64,000 nucleotides of DNA from Silvibacterium acidisoli. GTDB lineage: Bacteria > Acidobacteriota > Terriglobia > Terriglobales > Acidobacteriaceae. A program made the translations under genes and the position numbers. The stretch is taken from positions 992,001 through 1,056,000 of the forward strand of contig CP085323.1 in assembly GCA_022870745.1 (NCBI GenBank). The letters run 5' to 3'. How positions within the stretch are numbered: the first letter of the stretch is position 1; every line of letters begins with the position of its first letter. This document shows, in pieces, positions 46,285-57,258 of this stretch. The notes under the pieces are model-generated. The model did not search any database. It was not told where the DNA came from and saw only the letters and a program-made list of their open reading frames with translations.

Positions 46285-47343
46285 TCAGGGAATGATTGCG
46301 GTCTTGATATCGTTCGCGGCCTGCGTGGAAACGCGATGCAGAAAATTATGGAACACTTCGGGCACGGAGGATAGAGGCGCACGTCCGGTGATGTATTCGC
46401 GGCACTTGAAACGGCCGCTGCAGATCAGATCAAAGGCGGTGCGAACCGTTGCCGGAGTGTGATGAAAGCTGGCCTTCAGCGTGATGTCGTTGTAATGAAG
46501 CTGGTTGGTATCCAGTTCCACTTTGGTCCCCGACGGAGGACCGCCGAAGAAATTTACCGTTCCACCCTTGCGAACCAGGTCGACCGCCCACTGCCACGTC
46601 GCCGGAGTTGCGACTGCCTCTATGGCGATATCGAATCCGCGGCCATCTGGCGTAACAGCGCGAGCCGCGGCGATCGGATCTTCCACGGCGCTGATATCTA
46701 TGACCTCTTTCGCGCCGAAAGTCCTTGCAGCTTCGATCTGAGCGGCGCGCTTCACAATGGCCGTGACATGCACGCCCGCCAGTTCGGCGGCATGCATGAA
46801 CATCAGCCCGATCGGCCCGGCGCCAATCACCACCATGCGGTCGGCAAGCCGTGGCGCGCTCTCTTCGAGGCCGCGAATCACGCAGGCAAGCGGCTCTGCG
46901 AGCGCGGCATGTTCGAACGGAACGCCTTCGGGAATAAGCAGGGTATTTTTCTCGACAATGCGGGCCGGAATGCGAATGTATTCGGCATAGGCTCCATTGT
47001 TGAAGAGCAGATCTTCGCAGAGGTTCTGCTGATGGCGCAGGCAGAAGAAGCAATGATCGCACGGAGCCGAATTGAGCGCGACCACCCGGTCACCGGTGCG
47101 AAAGCGCGTCACTCCGTCACCTACCTCGGCGACGATTCCCGCTAACTCATGGCCGAACGGAATCGGCGGCGTCAGCATCTTCGCGTGGTAGCCGCGCCGG
47201 TATACCTTCAGATCGGTGCCACAGGTCAGTGCCGCATGCACGCGCACAACAATCTCACTGGGACCTGCCGTTGGAACAGGCAAGCGCTCGATGCGCACAT
47301 CTTCCCGGCCGTAAAGAACAGCCGCTGTCATTTCCTGTGTCAT
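46285..47343 (-). CDS. Zinc-dependent medium-chain dehydrogenase (1 of 2)
   Basis: A 352-residue MDR-family enzyme. The catalytic zinc ligand Cys is in LTCGTDLKVYRRG, followed by GHE, a structural-zinc lobe (CDHCFFCLRHQQNLC) and the Rossmann motif VIGAGPIGLMFMHAA. Its place eight bases from hpnC, inside the hopanoid operon, suggests a role in side-chain processing, for example reduction of an aldehyde intermediate; the family also contains sorbitol and threonine dehydrogenases, so the substrate is open. Confidence 0.9.
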   Translation of the reverse strand: MTQEMTAAVLYGREDVRIERLPVPTAGPSEIVVRVHAALTCGTDLKVYRRGYHAKMLTPPIPFGHELAGIVAEVGDGVTRFRTGDRVVALNSAPCDHCFFCLRHQQNLCEDLLFNNGAYAEYIRIPARIVEKNTLLIPEGVPFEHAALAEPLACVIRGLEESAPRLADRMVVIGAGPIGLMFMHAAELAGVHVTAIVKRAAQIEAARTFGAKEVIDISAVEDPIAAARAVTPDGRGFDIAIEAVATPATWQWAVDLVRKGGTVNFFGGPPSGTKVELDTNQLHYNDITLKASFHHTPATVRTAFDLICSGRFKCREYITGRAPLSSVPEVFHNFLHRVSTQAANDIKTAIIP

Positions 47344-47356
47344 TACTTTTATTTTC

Positions 47357-48478
47357 TCAGACTTGCGCCAGGTTCGGTTCGATGAAGATCTTCATCGAAT
47401 CCGGTCCGGGATTTGAAGCCAGTTCGATTGCAGCGACAGCGTCTTCGAGCGAAAAACGGTGCGATACCAGTCTCGTAAGATCGAACCCATTCCGGTAACC
47501 ATCGAAAACCAGCGCCGCACCCTCGTCCTGAATCTCTTCCGAAGCGCTATAGGAGCCGATCAGCGATTTCTCTTCCATGCAGATATCCGCCGGGTCGATT
47601 ACCGCGTCGCCATGCTGGGTCTGGGCAAAGAGCAGTACCCTTCCCCCGGGACGCGCCGCATTCATAGCCGTCTTGATCAACGCGTTTCCGCCGACGGCCA
47701 GGATTACAGCATCGGCCCCGCGACCTTCACTGGCCGCATGCGCCACCGCGACTACATCTTCCTTGCCCGCGTCGATGGGATGACGCAAACCGAACTCGGC
47801 GGCAATCCGGTGACGTTCAGGAAACAGGTCGGAAGTTAAAACCTTGGCTCCTGTCTGTGCAGCCAACGATGCCAGCAGGATGCCTATGGGCCCCTGCCCG
47901 ATCACCAGGACAGTTTCGTCCGGCTCAAGCGCCAGGTTACGGACCGCCTTAAAGCAGGTGTTCACGGGCTCGACGAAGGCAGCCTGCTCGAAAGGCACCC
48001 CATCAGGAATCTTCACCAGCCCACGGCGCACGATCCAGTCCATCACGCGAACGTATTCCGCGAAACCACCGCCCGAGGGCTCGAAGCCGGCCGTGCAACC
48101 CACCTTCTTATAGACCTCGCACTGCGCGAAGGTCTTCTTGCGGCAGTAATAGCAGTGCCCGCAGGGGATGTGATGGAAAACCATGACGCGGTCTCCCACG
48201 GAAAAGCCCTGCACCCGTTCGCCAACCGCGGCAATGGTTCCGGCAGTTTCGTGGCCAAAGATACGTGGCGCAGAGTGCGAGCCAGTGTGGATTTTCTTGA
48301 GATCCGTGCCGCAGATGCCACAGGCGGCTACGCGGATAAGTACTTCGTCCGGACCGATTGCCGGCACCGGGACGGTTTCAACACGGACATCATTGACGCC
48401 GCGATAAACGGCAGCGCGCATGGTCGCCGGAACTCCGGCGAAATCGAGAACAGAACTAACTTGGGATGCGGAAGACAT
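47357..48478 (-). CDS. Zinc-dependent medium-chain dehydrogenase (2 of 2)
   Basis: A 373-residue paralogue of its downstream neighbour with CGICGTDLKKIHTG, GHETAG, the structural-zinc lobe CGHCYYCRKKTFAQC and VIGQGPIGILLASLAAQ. The two dehydrogenases are 13 bp apart and probably co-transcribed; tandem duplication followed by divergence is likely. No signal peptide, so cytoplasmic. It follows hpnG after eight bases. Confidence 0.9.
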   Translation of the reverse strand: MSSASQVSSVLDFAGVPATMRAAVYRGVNDVRVETVPVPAIGPDEVLIRVAACGICGTDLKKIHTGSHSAPRIFGHETAGTIAAVGERVQGFSVGDRVMVFHHIPCGHCYYCRKKTFAQCEVYKKVGCTAGFEPSGGGFAEYVRVMDWIVRRGLVKIPDGVPFEQAAFVEPVNTCFKAVRNLALEPDETVLVIGQGPIGILLASLAAQTGAKVLTSDLFPERHRIAAEFGLRHPIDAGKEDVVAVAHAASEGRGADAVILAVGGNALIKTAMNAARPGGRVLLFAQTQHGDAVIDPADICMEEKSLIGSYSASEEIQDEGAALVFDGYRNGFDLTRLVSHRFSLEDAVAAIELASNPGPDSMKIFIEPNLAQV

Positions 48479-48486
48479 GCAATTGT

Positions 48487-49176
48487 TTAGATGACGGCGA
48501 TTTCTTTTTGATGCGCGGCTACGAACCGGTCGAGTTCAGCGGCAAGTCCGGTCGCGGCCGCCTTGCTCTGGCGGCCCAGGCGCAACAGCGCCGGCCAGTA
48601 AGCAGGACGGAGAGCCGCGTAGAACACCAGCCCGCCCATGTTCAGCTGGCCGTCCGGTGTCATGAACTTATTGAAATCAGGCAGCTTATCCGTGTAGCCG
48701 TCGGATATGCCCTTCATGCAGTAGAACGTAAGTCCATTCTTTGCCGCGACTCTCGCTACCGCCGCGGCTTCCATCTCCGCCACAACGCTCTTGTGCTCTC
48801 CTGCGAGCGCTCGCTTTTCGTTTGCCAGAGCGACGTGGTTAAGCGTGAGGATGCGAAAACCGTCTCGCGAGGCCGTCGGATAGTGTTCGCCGGTGGTCAC
48901 ATCGACGATCTCATTCGCCATGCAAACAGCTCCCGGCTTTACCGCGCAGGTGAGCGCCCCGGCCCAGCCGTAAGAGATCAGCGCGTCCGGCGAGAATTCC
49001 AGCGCCTGGACAGCTGCTTTCGTAGCCGCAGCCGCGCCCATGCCGCCGGCAATCGCGATGGCTGGCACTCCACCAATATGCCCGGTCCAGCTGCGGTCAC
49101 CGGTCTTTGTCCAGCCGCTTTTTACCAGAGGCTGCAGTTCGTCTTCGAGGGCGGCAATTATGGCAAGCTTTTTCAT
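48487..49176 (-). CDS. hpnG: HpnG-like hopanoid nucleosidase (MTAN fold)
   Basis: A 229-residue purine-nucleoside-phosphorylase-fold protein (KKLAIIAALEDELQPLVKSG, ISYGWAGAL, VVAEMEAAAVARVA). In hopanoid producers HpnG removes adenine from adenosylhopane. The chosen ATG at 49176 has GAGGAG eight bases upstream and overlaps the hpnA stop as ATGA; a longer frame reaches 49221. Assignment to HpnG rests on family resemblance plus the neighbouring hpn genes. Confidence 0.85.
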   Translation of the reverse strand: MKKLAIIAALEDELQPLVKSGWTKTGDRSWTGHIGGVPAIAIAGGMGAAAATKAAVQALEFSPDALISYGWAGALTCAVKPGAVCMANEIVDVTTGEHYPTASRDGFRILTLNHVALANEKRALAGEHKSVVAEMEAAAVARVAAKNGLTFYCMKGISDGYTDKLPDFNKFMTPDGQLNMGGLVFYAALRPAYWPALLRLGRQSKAAATGLAAELDRFVAAHQKEIAVI

Positions 49177-50180
49177 CGCGTCTTCTCCTCGGGTGGGGCG
49201 TAACCGTTCTTGCGAAACCAATCGATAGCTGCGCGCAAAGCCGAATATACGGGTACGATGCGGAAGCCCAATTCACGCTGCGCCTTGGCGGAAGAGGCAA
49301 ACATCTTCTTGCGCCCCATGCGCACGGCTTCGACCGTCGCCCGCGGTTCGAGCCCGCGCATCCGCCCAGTGATCAATTCGTCAAAACAGGCAAAGATCAT
49401 CGCAACAGCATGCGGAACCTTGATCGATGGCGACGGCAGACCGGTAATCGCTGACATTTTGTCCAGAATCTGCTTCAGCGTGAGATTCTCACCACCAAGA
49501 ATATAGCGCTCCCCGAAACGTCCGACCTCGAGCGCCGCCACATGAGTGGCAGCTACCTCCGTTACATCGACAAGATTAAGGCCCGTGTCAACATAGGCTG
49601 GAAACTTACGGTTCAGGAAATCGACAATGATTCTGCCGGTCGGCGTTGGCTTTAAGTCCATAGCGCCAATGGGCGTCGTCGGGTTGAGCAGGACGACCGG
49701 CTGGCCTGCGCGAGCCGCTTCGATGGCTACCTGTTCGGCCATAAACTTGGACCGCTTATAGTGCCCGACCATATCCGACAGGCTGACCGGGGTCGTCTCG
49801 TCCACGATGGTACCGTCGCTCTTGAATCCCATGGTGGCGACGCTCGATGTATAGACGATGCGGCGCACACCCTCTTCCCCTGCCAGCCGTAGTAGTCCGC
49901 GCGTGCCTTCGACGTTCGCGGCGTACATTGTGGCCGGGTCTTTCACCCAGAGACGGTAATCTGCCGCGACGTGCATCAGTGCGTCGCAGCCCTGAACCGC
50001 CGAACGCATGCTCTCCGGTTTCAGCAGGTCGCCGACTACGGTTTCCCCGCGAATCCCTTCGATGTTCGCCAGGTTGCTGCTCTTGCGCACAAGCAGGCGG
50101 AGGTCGGCTCCCTGGCCGGCCAGTTTTCTGGCGACATGGCTTCCCACAAATCCGGTAGCGCCGGTAAGAAAAATCTTCAT
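49173..50180 (-). CDS. hpnA: HpnA, hopanoid-associated sugar epimerase
   Basis: A 335-residue extended short-chain dehydrogenase with the Rossmann start KIFLTGATGFVGSHVARKL and an active-site YKRSKFMAE (YxxxK). HpnA homologues of dihydroflavonol-reductase type accompany hopanoid genes and are thought to act on sugar-linked hopanoids. First gene of the operon here; the Shine-Dalgarno site is weak. Confidence 0.9.
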   Translation of the reverse strand: MKIFLTGATGFVGSHVARKLAGQGADLRLLVRKSSNLANIEGIRGETVVGDLLKPESMRSAVQGCDALMHVAADYRLWVKDPATMYAANVEGTRGLLRLAGEEGVRRIVYTSSVATMGFKSDGTIVDETTPVSLSDMVGHYKRSKFMAEQVAIEAARAGQPVVLLNPTTPIGAMDLKPTPTGRIIVDFLNRKFPAYVDTGLNLVDVTEVAATHVAALEVGRFGERYILGGENLTLKQILDKMSAITGLPSPSIKVPHAVAMIFACFDELITGRMRGLEPRATVEAVRMGRKKMFASSAKAQRELGFRIVPVYSALRAAIDWFRKNGYAPPEEKTR

Positions 50181-50249
50181 CGTGCAGTCGTTGCTATCGC
50201 CTTCTATCTTACGGGAATACGAGTCCTATAAATCCTTTCCCTGCAAGCG

Positions 50250-50281
50250 AAAGAGGAAGGATCTTTCGATCCTTCCTCTTT
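50250..50281 (-). terminator. Hairpin downstream of the inositol-phosphate synthase gene
   Basis: Fourteen-pair perfect stem, AAAGAGGAAGGATC and its complement, with a TTTC loop, 22 bp beyond the synthase stop codon (minus strand). A long T-tract is missing, but the stem ends in TTT on the transcribed side. Confidence 0.65.
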
Positions 50282-50302
50282 GCTCCACGCCTCCGTCAAT
50301 TC

Positions 50303-51625
<1,323 letters not shown>

Positions 51626-51768
51626 CTCTTTCTTGTCTTCCTCTTCGAGCAAGTATGCGTTTTTTCAACGGCTTAAGTTTCCCCCTTCAGGAAGAGGGTT
51701 GGCAAACCGCGAAGGCTCAAATGAGGGAAACAAGGGTTTAACTGCGAAGAGACAGCATTAAAGGACGA

Positions 51769-52434
51769 TCAGGCCGCATCGGGCCGGACACGATCCTTCC
51801 AGTGAGACCACACGAACCAGACGACTGCGACCAGGAGTAATACGACAACAACCGTATGGAAACGGTGGAAGGCAGTCTTGAATGCCGGATTCGTCTCCCA
51901 TGCCTGTCCAAGCTTCATTCCCGCGTACGCCAGCAAAAAGCACCACGGCCAGGAACCGAGAAACGTATAGATATGGAAGCGAAGCTGGTTCATGCGGGCG
52001 ATTCCAGCGGGCAGAGCGATGAACGTGCGAACCACCGGAAGGAGACGGCCTACAAAAACCGTGATGGAACCGTACTTCGAGAAGAAATGCTCGGCGCGGT
52101 CGAGGTCGCGATGATCGAGCAGCACGAACCGGCCATATTTCATGATGAAAGGACGGCCGCCGATGGCGCCGATCCAATAAGCGATCAGAGAACCGAGGTT
52201 GCAGCCGATAGCCCCCGCCGTCGCCACGCCCAACAGCGAAAGTCTCCCGGTATGAACGAGATAGCCGGAGAACGGCATAATGATCTCAGACGGTAGCGGG
52301 ATGCACATCGACTCGATGCCCATAAGCAGGGCAACGCCCGCGTAGCCGGTGGAAGAGATGGTGGCGATGATGAAATGCGCCAGGATGGCGAGAATTTTCT
52401 CTGTCATTCGAATCGAAGTATACGTTATGGCCAT
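51769..52434 (-). CDS. DedA-family membrane protein
   Basis: About 221 residues with the DedA core: GIESMCIPLPSEIIMPFSG, the GCNLGSLIAYWIG segment, and FVGRLLPVVRTFIALPAGIARM followed by FLGSWPWCF. DedA proteins are polyprenyl-phosphate or phospholipid flippase-like transporters needed for envelope stability. The start is uncertain: 52434 (preceded by GGGATC), 52461 or 52407 are all possible. Divergent from nth. Confidence 0.92.
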   Translation of the reverse strand: MAITYTSIRMTEKILAILAHFIIATISSTGYAGVALLMGIESMCIPLPSEIIMPFSGYLVHTGRLSLLGVATAGAIGCNLGSLIAYWIGAIGGRPFIMKYGRFVLLDHRDLDRAEHFFSKYGSITVFVGRLLPVVRTFIALPAGIARMNQLRFHIYTFLGSWPWCFLLAYAGMKLGQAWETNPAFKTAFHRFHTVVVVLLLVAVVWFVWSHWKDRVRPDAA

Positions 52435-52507
52435 TTGATCCCGGTTATCTCCGGCGGTCATTCGCCCTCAGTTCTTTCTGTCAGGAGCGCCTGCGTAGAA
52501 TGCTTCC

Positions 52508-53233
52508 ATGGCAACGAAGAAGAGCAGCGTAAACCGGACTCTCGCCGGAGCAAAAAAATCCCCTGCAAAGCCGAGCAAAAAGGCAGACCTGGCCCCCGAG
52601 CGGGTCTCCGAGATCCTGCGCCGTTTAAGCGAGATGTACCCGAAGGCGGAATGCGCACTTCATCACCGCAACGCCTGGGAGCTGCTGGTAGCCACAATCC
52701 TCTCGGCCCAGTGCACCGATGTGCGCGTGAATATGGTCACCCCGGAACTTTTCCGCAAGTTTCCCACACCCAAGGCAATGGCTGAGGCCTCTCTGCCGGC
52801 ACTGGAAGACGAAATTCGTTCCACCGGTTTCTACCGGAACAAGGCCAAGTCGATCTCTGGCGCAGCCAAGCGGATCACCGAGGTCTTCGGCGGCAAAGTT
52901 CCGAAGACGATGGACGAGTTGCTGACCGTTCCCGGAGCGGCGCGCAAGACGGCAAATGTGGTGCTGGGGGTAGCCTATGAAATCGCCGAGGGCGTTGTGG
53001 TCGACACGCATGTGCTGCGTATTTCCAAACGATTGGGGCTAACCCAGGCGACCGAACCAAAGAAGGTCGAGCAGGACCTGATGAAAATCCTGCCTCCCGA
53101 CCACTGGATCGCCTTTTCACACGAGGTCATCTTCCATGGCCGCCAGGTGTGCGTGGCGCGGAAGCCACGCTGCGTGGAATGCGGCCTGGAAACCCTCTGC
53201 AACGCTCCGGACAAAACCTGGAGCAGTCACTAG
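52508..53233 (+). CDS. nth: Endonuclease III
   Basis: A 241-residue DNA glycosylase/AP lyase for oxidised pyrimidines. The catalytic Lys lies in PGAARKTANVVL within the HhH motif, the catalytic Asp in VVDTHVLRISKRLGL, and the [4Fe-4S] cluster ligands form C-x6-C-x2-C-x5-C in CVARKPRCVECGLETLC. A 35-residue Lys/Ser-rich extension precedes the domain. The last codons converge with hemD, whose stop shares the CTAG. Confidence 0.95.
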   Translation: MATKKSSVNRTLAGAKKSPAKPSKKADLAPERVSEILRRLSEMYPKAECALHHRNAWELLVATILSAQCTDVRVNMVTPELFRKFPTPKAMAEASLPALEDEIRSTGFYRNKAKSISGAAKRITEVFGGKVPKTMDELLTVPGAARKTANVVLGVAYEIAEGVVVDTHVLRISKRLGLTQATEPKKVEQDLMKILPPDHWIAFSHEVIFHGRQVCVARKPRCVECGLETLCNAPDKTWSSH

Positions 53234-54012
53234 CCTTTCAAGGCAGAGATCGTAGCGGCTACAAGTCCATCGAGATGATGCGGATCGGCCTCAGCTGCCG
53301 GCTCCCACCCATGCTCCCTTAGAGTTCTGCTGGTCACGGGCCCGATGGAGATGGCTTTAAGCCCTGCCGGACGCATGATTTCCGCTGCATCGAGCAGGTG
53401 GAAAAAATTCGAGACGGTAGACGAGCTGGTGAACGTCGCCGCATCGACGGAAGGTTCGGCGGCAAACAGAGTAGCTATCTCCCGGGCAGACTCATCGGGA
53501 ACAACGTTGCTGTAGGCCTCGGCGACATCAACGGCCGCTCCCCGTGCAATCAGCTGCGTGGGCAGGATATCGCGGGCCACTTCGGCCCTGATAATGAGGA
53601 TCCTGTCGCCCGGTTCCGGCTGACCCAGTGCTTCAAGCAAAGACTCGGCGACGTATCCACCCGGCGTAAGAGCAACCGGGATCCCCTGCTGGCGCAGGCT
53701 ATCAGCCGTTCCGGAGCCGATTGCTGCAACCTTCTGCTGCACAAAAAGGGATGGCTGCAGACCCAGCACTTGCAGTCGATCCCCTATAGCCCGCGCGCCA
53801 TTGGCGCTGGTCACTACGATCCATCGATAAACTGCGAGAGTCCGGAGGGCGGTATCGAGGCGATCAAAGGACGGCGGTGGAACGATCTCGATTGCGGGGA
53901 TTTCGATCGTCTCAGCGCCCTGTTCCTGCAGCAGGCGCGCGAACTGGCCTGCCTGGTGACGGGCGCGGGTGATGAGAATGCGCTTGCCCGCAAGCGGTGG
54001 CAAGGCGCTCAC
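53230..54012 (-). CDS. hemD: Uroporphyrinogen-III synthase
   Basis: About 260 residues with the two-domain HemD pattern (AGKRILITRARHQAGQFARL, VTSANGARAIGDRL, AATFTSSSTVSNFF, AISIGPVTSRTLREHGW). It closes and isomerises hydroxymethylbilane to uroporphyrinogen III. The GTG at 54012 overlaps the hemC stop as GTGA and begins the fold; the longer frame to 54108 lies inside hemC in another frame. Confidence 0.88.
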   Translation of the reverse strand: MSALPPLAGKRILITRARHQAGQFARLLQEQGAETIEIPAIEIVPPPSFDRLDTALRTLAVYRWIVVTSANGARAIGDRLQVLGLQPSLFVQQKVAAIGSGTADSLRQQGIPVALTPGGYVAESLLEALGQPEPGDRILIIRAEVARDILPTQLIARGAAVDVAEAYSNVVPDESAREIATLFAAEPSVDAATFTSSSTVSNFFHLLDAAEIMRPAGLKAISIGPVTSRTLREHGWEPAAEADPHHLDGLVAATISALKG

Positions 54013-54935
54013 CCGCTCAGCGATTCCAGAAGATCGCCGGCGCCCTGCTCGATGAGGGTGGCGGCGAGTTGTTCGCCTACAGCTTCGGGCGAATCGGCGG
54101 GAACACATTCGTGCTCTACGCGAACCGTGGCCGAGCCATCGGGCGAGATGACTACCCCGGCAATCATGTATCTGCTGCCAACCGGAGCGCAGTGGATGCC
54201 GATGGGAACCTGGCAGCCTCCGCCGAGCGCAGCCAGCGCGGAGCGCTCGGCGGTGACGGCAAAACGGGTCGCGGCATCGTCCAGAAAAGCCAGCGCATCA
54301 ATGGTTGTGGCGTCTCCCGCCCGTGTTTCTATAGCAAGCGCACCCTGCCCGGCAGCCGGGCACAGAATAAGCGGCGAAAAGCGCTCGCGCAGGAGTTCGG
54401 TACGTTCCAGCCGGTCGACACCGGCCGCAGCGAGAATAATGGCGTCGGCCAGCCCCTCTGAGAGCTTGCGCAGGCGGGTGTCGATGTTGCCGCGAAACTC
54501 GATGTAACGCAGATCGCTCCGCTGGGCACGAAGCTGGGCCTGGCGGCGCAGGCTGCTGGTGCCGACGCGCGCCCCTTGCGGTAGCGCGGCGAAGCTTTCG
54601 TAATCGACGGAGAGAAAAACATCGCTGGCATCGGCGCGAGGCGGAATCGCGGCGAGCGCAAACGGATCGGCCAGCGTGGTTGGAAGATCTTTGAGGCTGT
54701 GCACGGCAAGATCGATGCGGCGCTCGACCAGCGCCTCTTCGATCTCTTTCGTAAACATGCCCTTTGAGCCGACCTGCGCGAAGGTCAGATGCTGCATGGC
54801 GTCGCCGGTTGTGCGGATAATCTCAATTGAGACTTCGTGACCGCGCGAACGCAGTTCGCCAGCGACAAAGTTGGCCTGCCAGAGCGCCAGTTGCGACCCA
54901 CGGGAACCGATGCGAAGCGATGTGGGATTACTCAT
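54009..54935 (-). CDS. hemC: Porphobilinogen deaminase (hydroxymethylbilane synthase)
   Basis: A 308-residue enzyme that joins four porphobilinogens. Signatures: RIGSRGSQLALWQANFV, AVHSLKDLPTTL, GTSSLRRQAQLRAQR, and the cofactor-binding Cys expected in LGGGCQVPIG. Overlaps the end of hemA by eight bases, and hemD by four. Confidence 0.96.
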   Translation of the reverse strand: MSNPTSLRIGSRGSQLALWQANFVAGELRSRGHEVSIEIIRTTGDAMQHLTFAQVGSKGMFTKEIEEALVERRIDLAVHSLKDLPTTLADPFALAAIPPRADASDVFLSVDYESFAALPQGARVGTSSLRRQAQLRAQRSDLRYIEFRGNIDTRLRKLSEGLADAIILAAAGVDRLERTELLRERFSPLILCPAAGQGALAIETRAGDATTIDALAFLDDAATRFAVTAERSALAALGGGCQVPIGIHCAPVGSRYMIAGVVISPDGSATVRVEHECVPADSPEAVGEQLAATLIEQGAGDLLESLSG

Positions 54936-56247
54936 GAAATTTTTCTCTCGTCGAGGTCAGCGAAGGATGAGATATGCCGCCCACCTCCTCGGGCCTTTCA
55001 GGAAGCTGGAAGGCTGAGCGGATGGCGTCTACCGTACCTGCGTCACCCGCCCCCGCTGCATCCTTCAGGGCGCGAAGAGGATGGTGCAGAAACTTGTTTA
55101 CCAGCCCGCGGGTGACCGCTTCGACGGCAGCAAACTGCTCCGGCGTGAGCGAACTGAGACGTGAATGCGCTCGCCGCAGCTCTGCCTGGCGCACCTCTTC
55201 AGCGTAACTCTGGAGACTGACGAGGGTCGGCACCACGTCGAGGGCGTCGAGCCTGCGGCGGTAGCGCAGGAATTCTTCTTCGAGAATCTCCTCGGCATGA
55301 TGCGCTTCCCTGGACCGGTCTGAAAGATTGACCGCGGCTACGGACTGCAGGTCGTCAATGTCGTACAAAAAGATGCCATCGAGCTTGTTCATGGACGGAT
55401 CGACGTCGCGAGGGACGGCTATGTCGATAAAGAACATGGGCCGATTGCGGCGCCGGTGCATGAACTGCTGGGCGTGCGGAGTGCGAAAGAGGAACTCTGA
55501 CGACCCGGTGGAAGTAATGACGATGTCAGCCTCATCGGCGCGCTTTTCAAGATCTTCGAAGCGGATCACATGGGCATTGAACTTCTGAGCCAGCCCTACG
55601 GCGCGTTCATAGGTACGGTTCGAGATCATCAGCGAACCGGCGCCCTGCTGCATGAGGTGGCGGGCGGCGAGTTCACTCATTTTCCCGGCGCCGACAAGAA
55701 GCACACGCTTGCCTTCGAGCGAACCGAAGATCTTTCGCGCCAACCCAACCGCGACCGAGGCGATCGATACAGAAGACGAACCGATCTGGGTTTCAGAACG
55801 GACCTTTTTGGCGACAGAGAACGCGCCCTGCAGCAGGCGTTCCAGATTGGCACCGATCGCGCCGACGGAGCGGGCGGCGGCATAAGCTTCCTTCACTTGA
55901 CCGAGAATCTGCGGCTCGCCAACCACCATCGAGTCAAGGCTCGATGCCACGCGGAAAAGGTGCCGTATGGCCTCACCCTCGCGGTGCTGATAGAGATGTG
56001 GCTGCAGTTTCGCCGCGTCGACGGAGAATCGGCGGTTCAGGTAGGTGCCCAGCTCCGGGTCGCGTTCGTCGTAACAGACCAGCAGCTCCACGCGGTTGCA
56101 GGTGGAAAGGATCATGCCCTCTTGCACTCCGGGGTGACTCAGCAGGGACTCGGTCTCCGCCGCAAGCCGTTCAGGGGCGATAGCCAGCCTTTCGCGCAGC
56201 TCTACCGGAGCGGTCTTGTGATTCAGTCCCGTGAGCAGAATCTTCAT
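54928..56247 (-). CDS. hemA: Glutamyl-tRNA reductase
   Basis: About 439 residues. The catalytic Cys is in MILSTCNRVELLVCY; the NADPH domain carries VLLVGAGKMSELAARHL. It makes glutamate-1-semialdehyde in the C5 pathway. ATG 56247 is chosen because it starts the fold (KILLTGLNHKTAPVELRERL) and overlaps the upstream gene as ATGA; the longer frame to 56397 lies inside that gene. Confidence 0.95.
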   Translation of the reverse strand: MKILLTGLNHKTAPVELRERLAIAPERLAAETESLLSHPGVQEGMILSTCNRVELLVCYDERDPELGTYLNRRFSVDAAKLQPHLYQHREGEAIRHLFRVASSLDSMVVGEPQILGQVKEAYAAARSVGAIGANLERLLQGAFSVAKKVRSETQIGSSSVSIASVAVGLARKIFGSLEGKRVLLVGAGKMSELAARHLMQQGAGSLMISNRTYERAVGLAQKFNAHVIRFEDLEKRADEADIVITSTGSSEFLFRTPHAQQFMHRRRNRPMFFIDIAVPRDVDPSMNKLDGIFLYDIDDLQSVAAVNLSDRSREAHHAEEILEEEFLRYRRRLDALDVVPTLVSLQSYAEEVRQAELRRAHSRLSSLTPEQFAAVEAVTRGLVNKFLHHPLRALKDAAGAGDAGTVDAIRSAFQLPERPEEVGGISHPSLTSTREKFHE

Positions 56248-57062
56248 GAGGCGCTGAACCTGTGCACGGAGCTGAGGAGATTGGCCGCCCAGACCGACAG
56301 CATCACCAGGAAGACAATGGATGACAGGTAAACCGCGCGCCGCCCGCGAAGGCCGGTGCTGCGCCGCACAAAAAGCATGACAGCGTACAGACCCCACATG
56401 ACGAACGAGAGCAACACCTTAGGGTCGGCGAAGTAGGCCGACCCGAAATGTTCCTGGGCGATCAAGGAGCCGGCGAACAGGCCCAGCGTCATGGCGCAAA
56501 ACCCAATGATCAGCGTAGTTTGCGCGATCTGGTCCATGGTATCGAGTGGCGGCAGCCATTCGAGGAACCCTGGGGAACGCTTGTCTTTCAGCCGGCGCTC
56601 CTGCAGAAGATAAAGAAAGCTCGCTGCAAGGCTGAAGATAAGCGTGGCATAGGCCATGAGCAGAGATGCGATGTGCAGATAGAGCCATCCGCTGCGAATG
56701 ACCGGTGAACTGAAGGTATATTTGTCAGGCCCGAGCGCCGGCACCACGATGAGCAGCACCGAGAGCGGCAGGGCGAAAACGCCGAATGAAAGCGTGCGAT
56801 AGCGCAGCGCAATGGCCAGAAAGACCGAGGCGATCAACAGCGCAAGAACCGACTGGACCTCGTGCATGCCGACCGGCATCCAGCGGTGGGCGGCCACCAG
56901 CATCTCCGCCGAGGCGACCAGGTGAAAGAGCCACGCTGTGACCGCGAGGGGGACGCAAATCCTGCGCCAGACCTCCCGGCTACGGCCAAGTAGCGCGGCG
57001 ACCGCCGATACTGACGCCAGTCCGTAAAGAAACGCCGCAACTCGAAGCCATACAAGGGACAT
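56244..57062 (-). CDS. CcsA/HemX-like membrane protein
   Basis: About 272 residues with eight predicted membrane helices and the conserved His-containing segments GMHEVQSVLALLIAS and SGWLYLHIASLLMAYATL. This family includes cytochrome c assembly proteins (CcsA) and HemX, which lies next to hemA in many genomes. Here it is the first gene of the hem operon and overlaps hemA. Handling of haem at the membrane is likely, but HemX versus CcsA cannot be told apart from sequence alone. Confidence 0.85.
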   Translation of the reverse strand: MSLVWLRVAAFLYGLASVSAVAALLGRSREVWRRICVPLAVTAWLFHLVASAEMLVAAHRWMPVGMHEVQSVLALLIASVFLAIALRYRTLSFGVFALPLSVLLIVVPALGPDKYTFSSPVIRSGWLYLHIASLLMAYATLIFSLAASFLYLLQERRLKDKRSPGFLEWLPPLDTMDQIAQTTLIIGFCAMTLGLFAGSLIAQEHFGSAYFADPKVLLSFVMWGLYAVMLFVRRSTGLRGRRAVYLSSIVFLVMLSVWAANLLSSVHRFSAS

Positions 57063-57258
57063 AATCAAAAAATCGAAGGCAACTTTCAGTATAAACTTTG
57101 CTTCCTCTGGCGGGGCCTGGGGTCAATGATGACCTCCTGAACATCCAGATAAAATCTTTCGCTCTCACTGCAAGCGGGATTCCGCTCCCAGGAAAACCGC
57201 TATTTCAGTCCGCATCCCACTGACCAGAACGAACGATTCACGAGAAACGGAGACAGTC

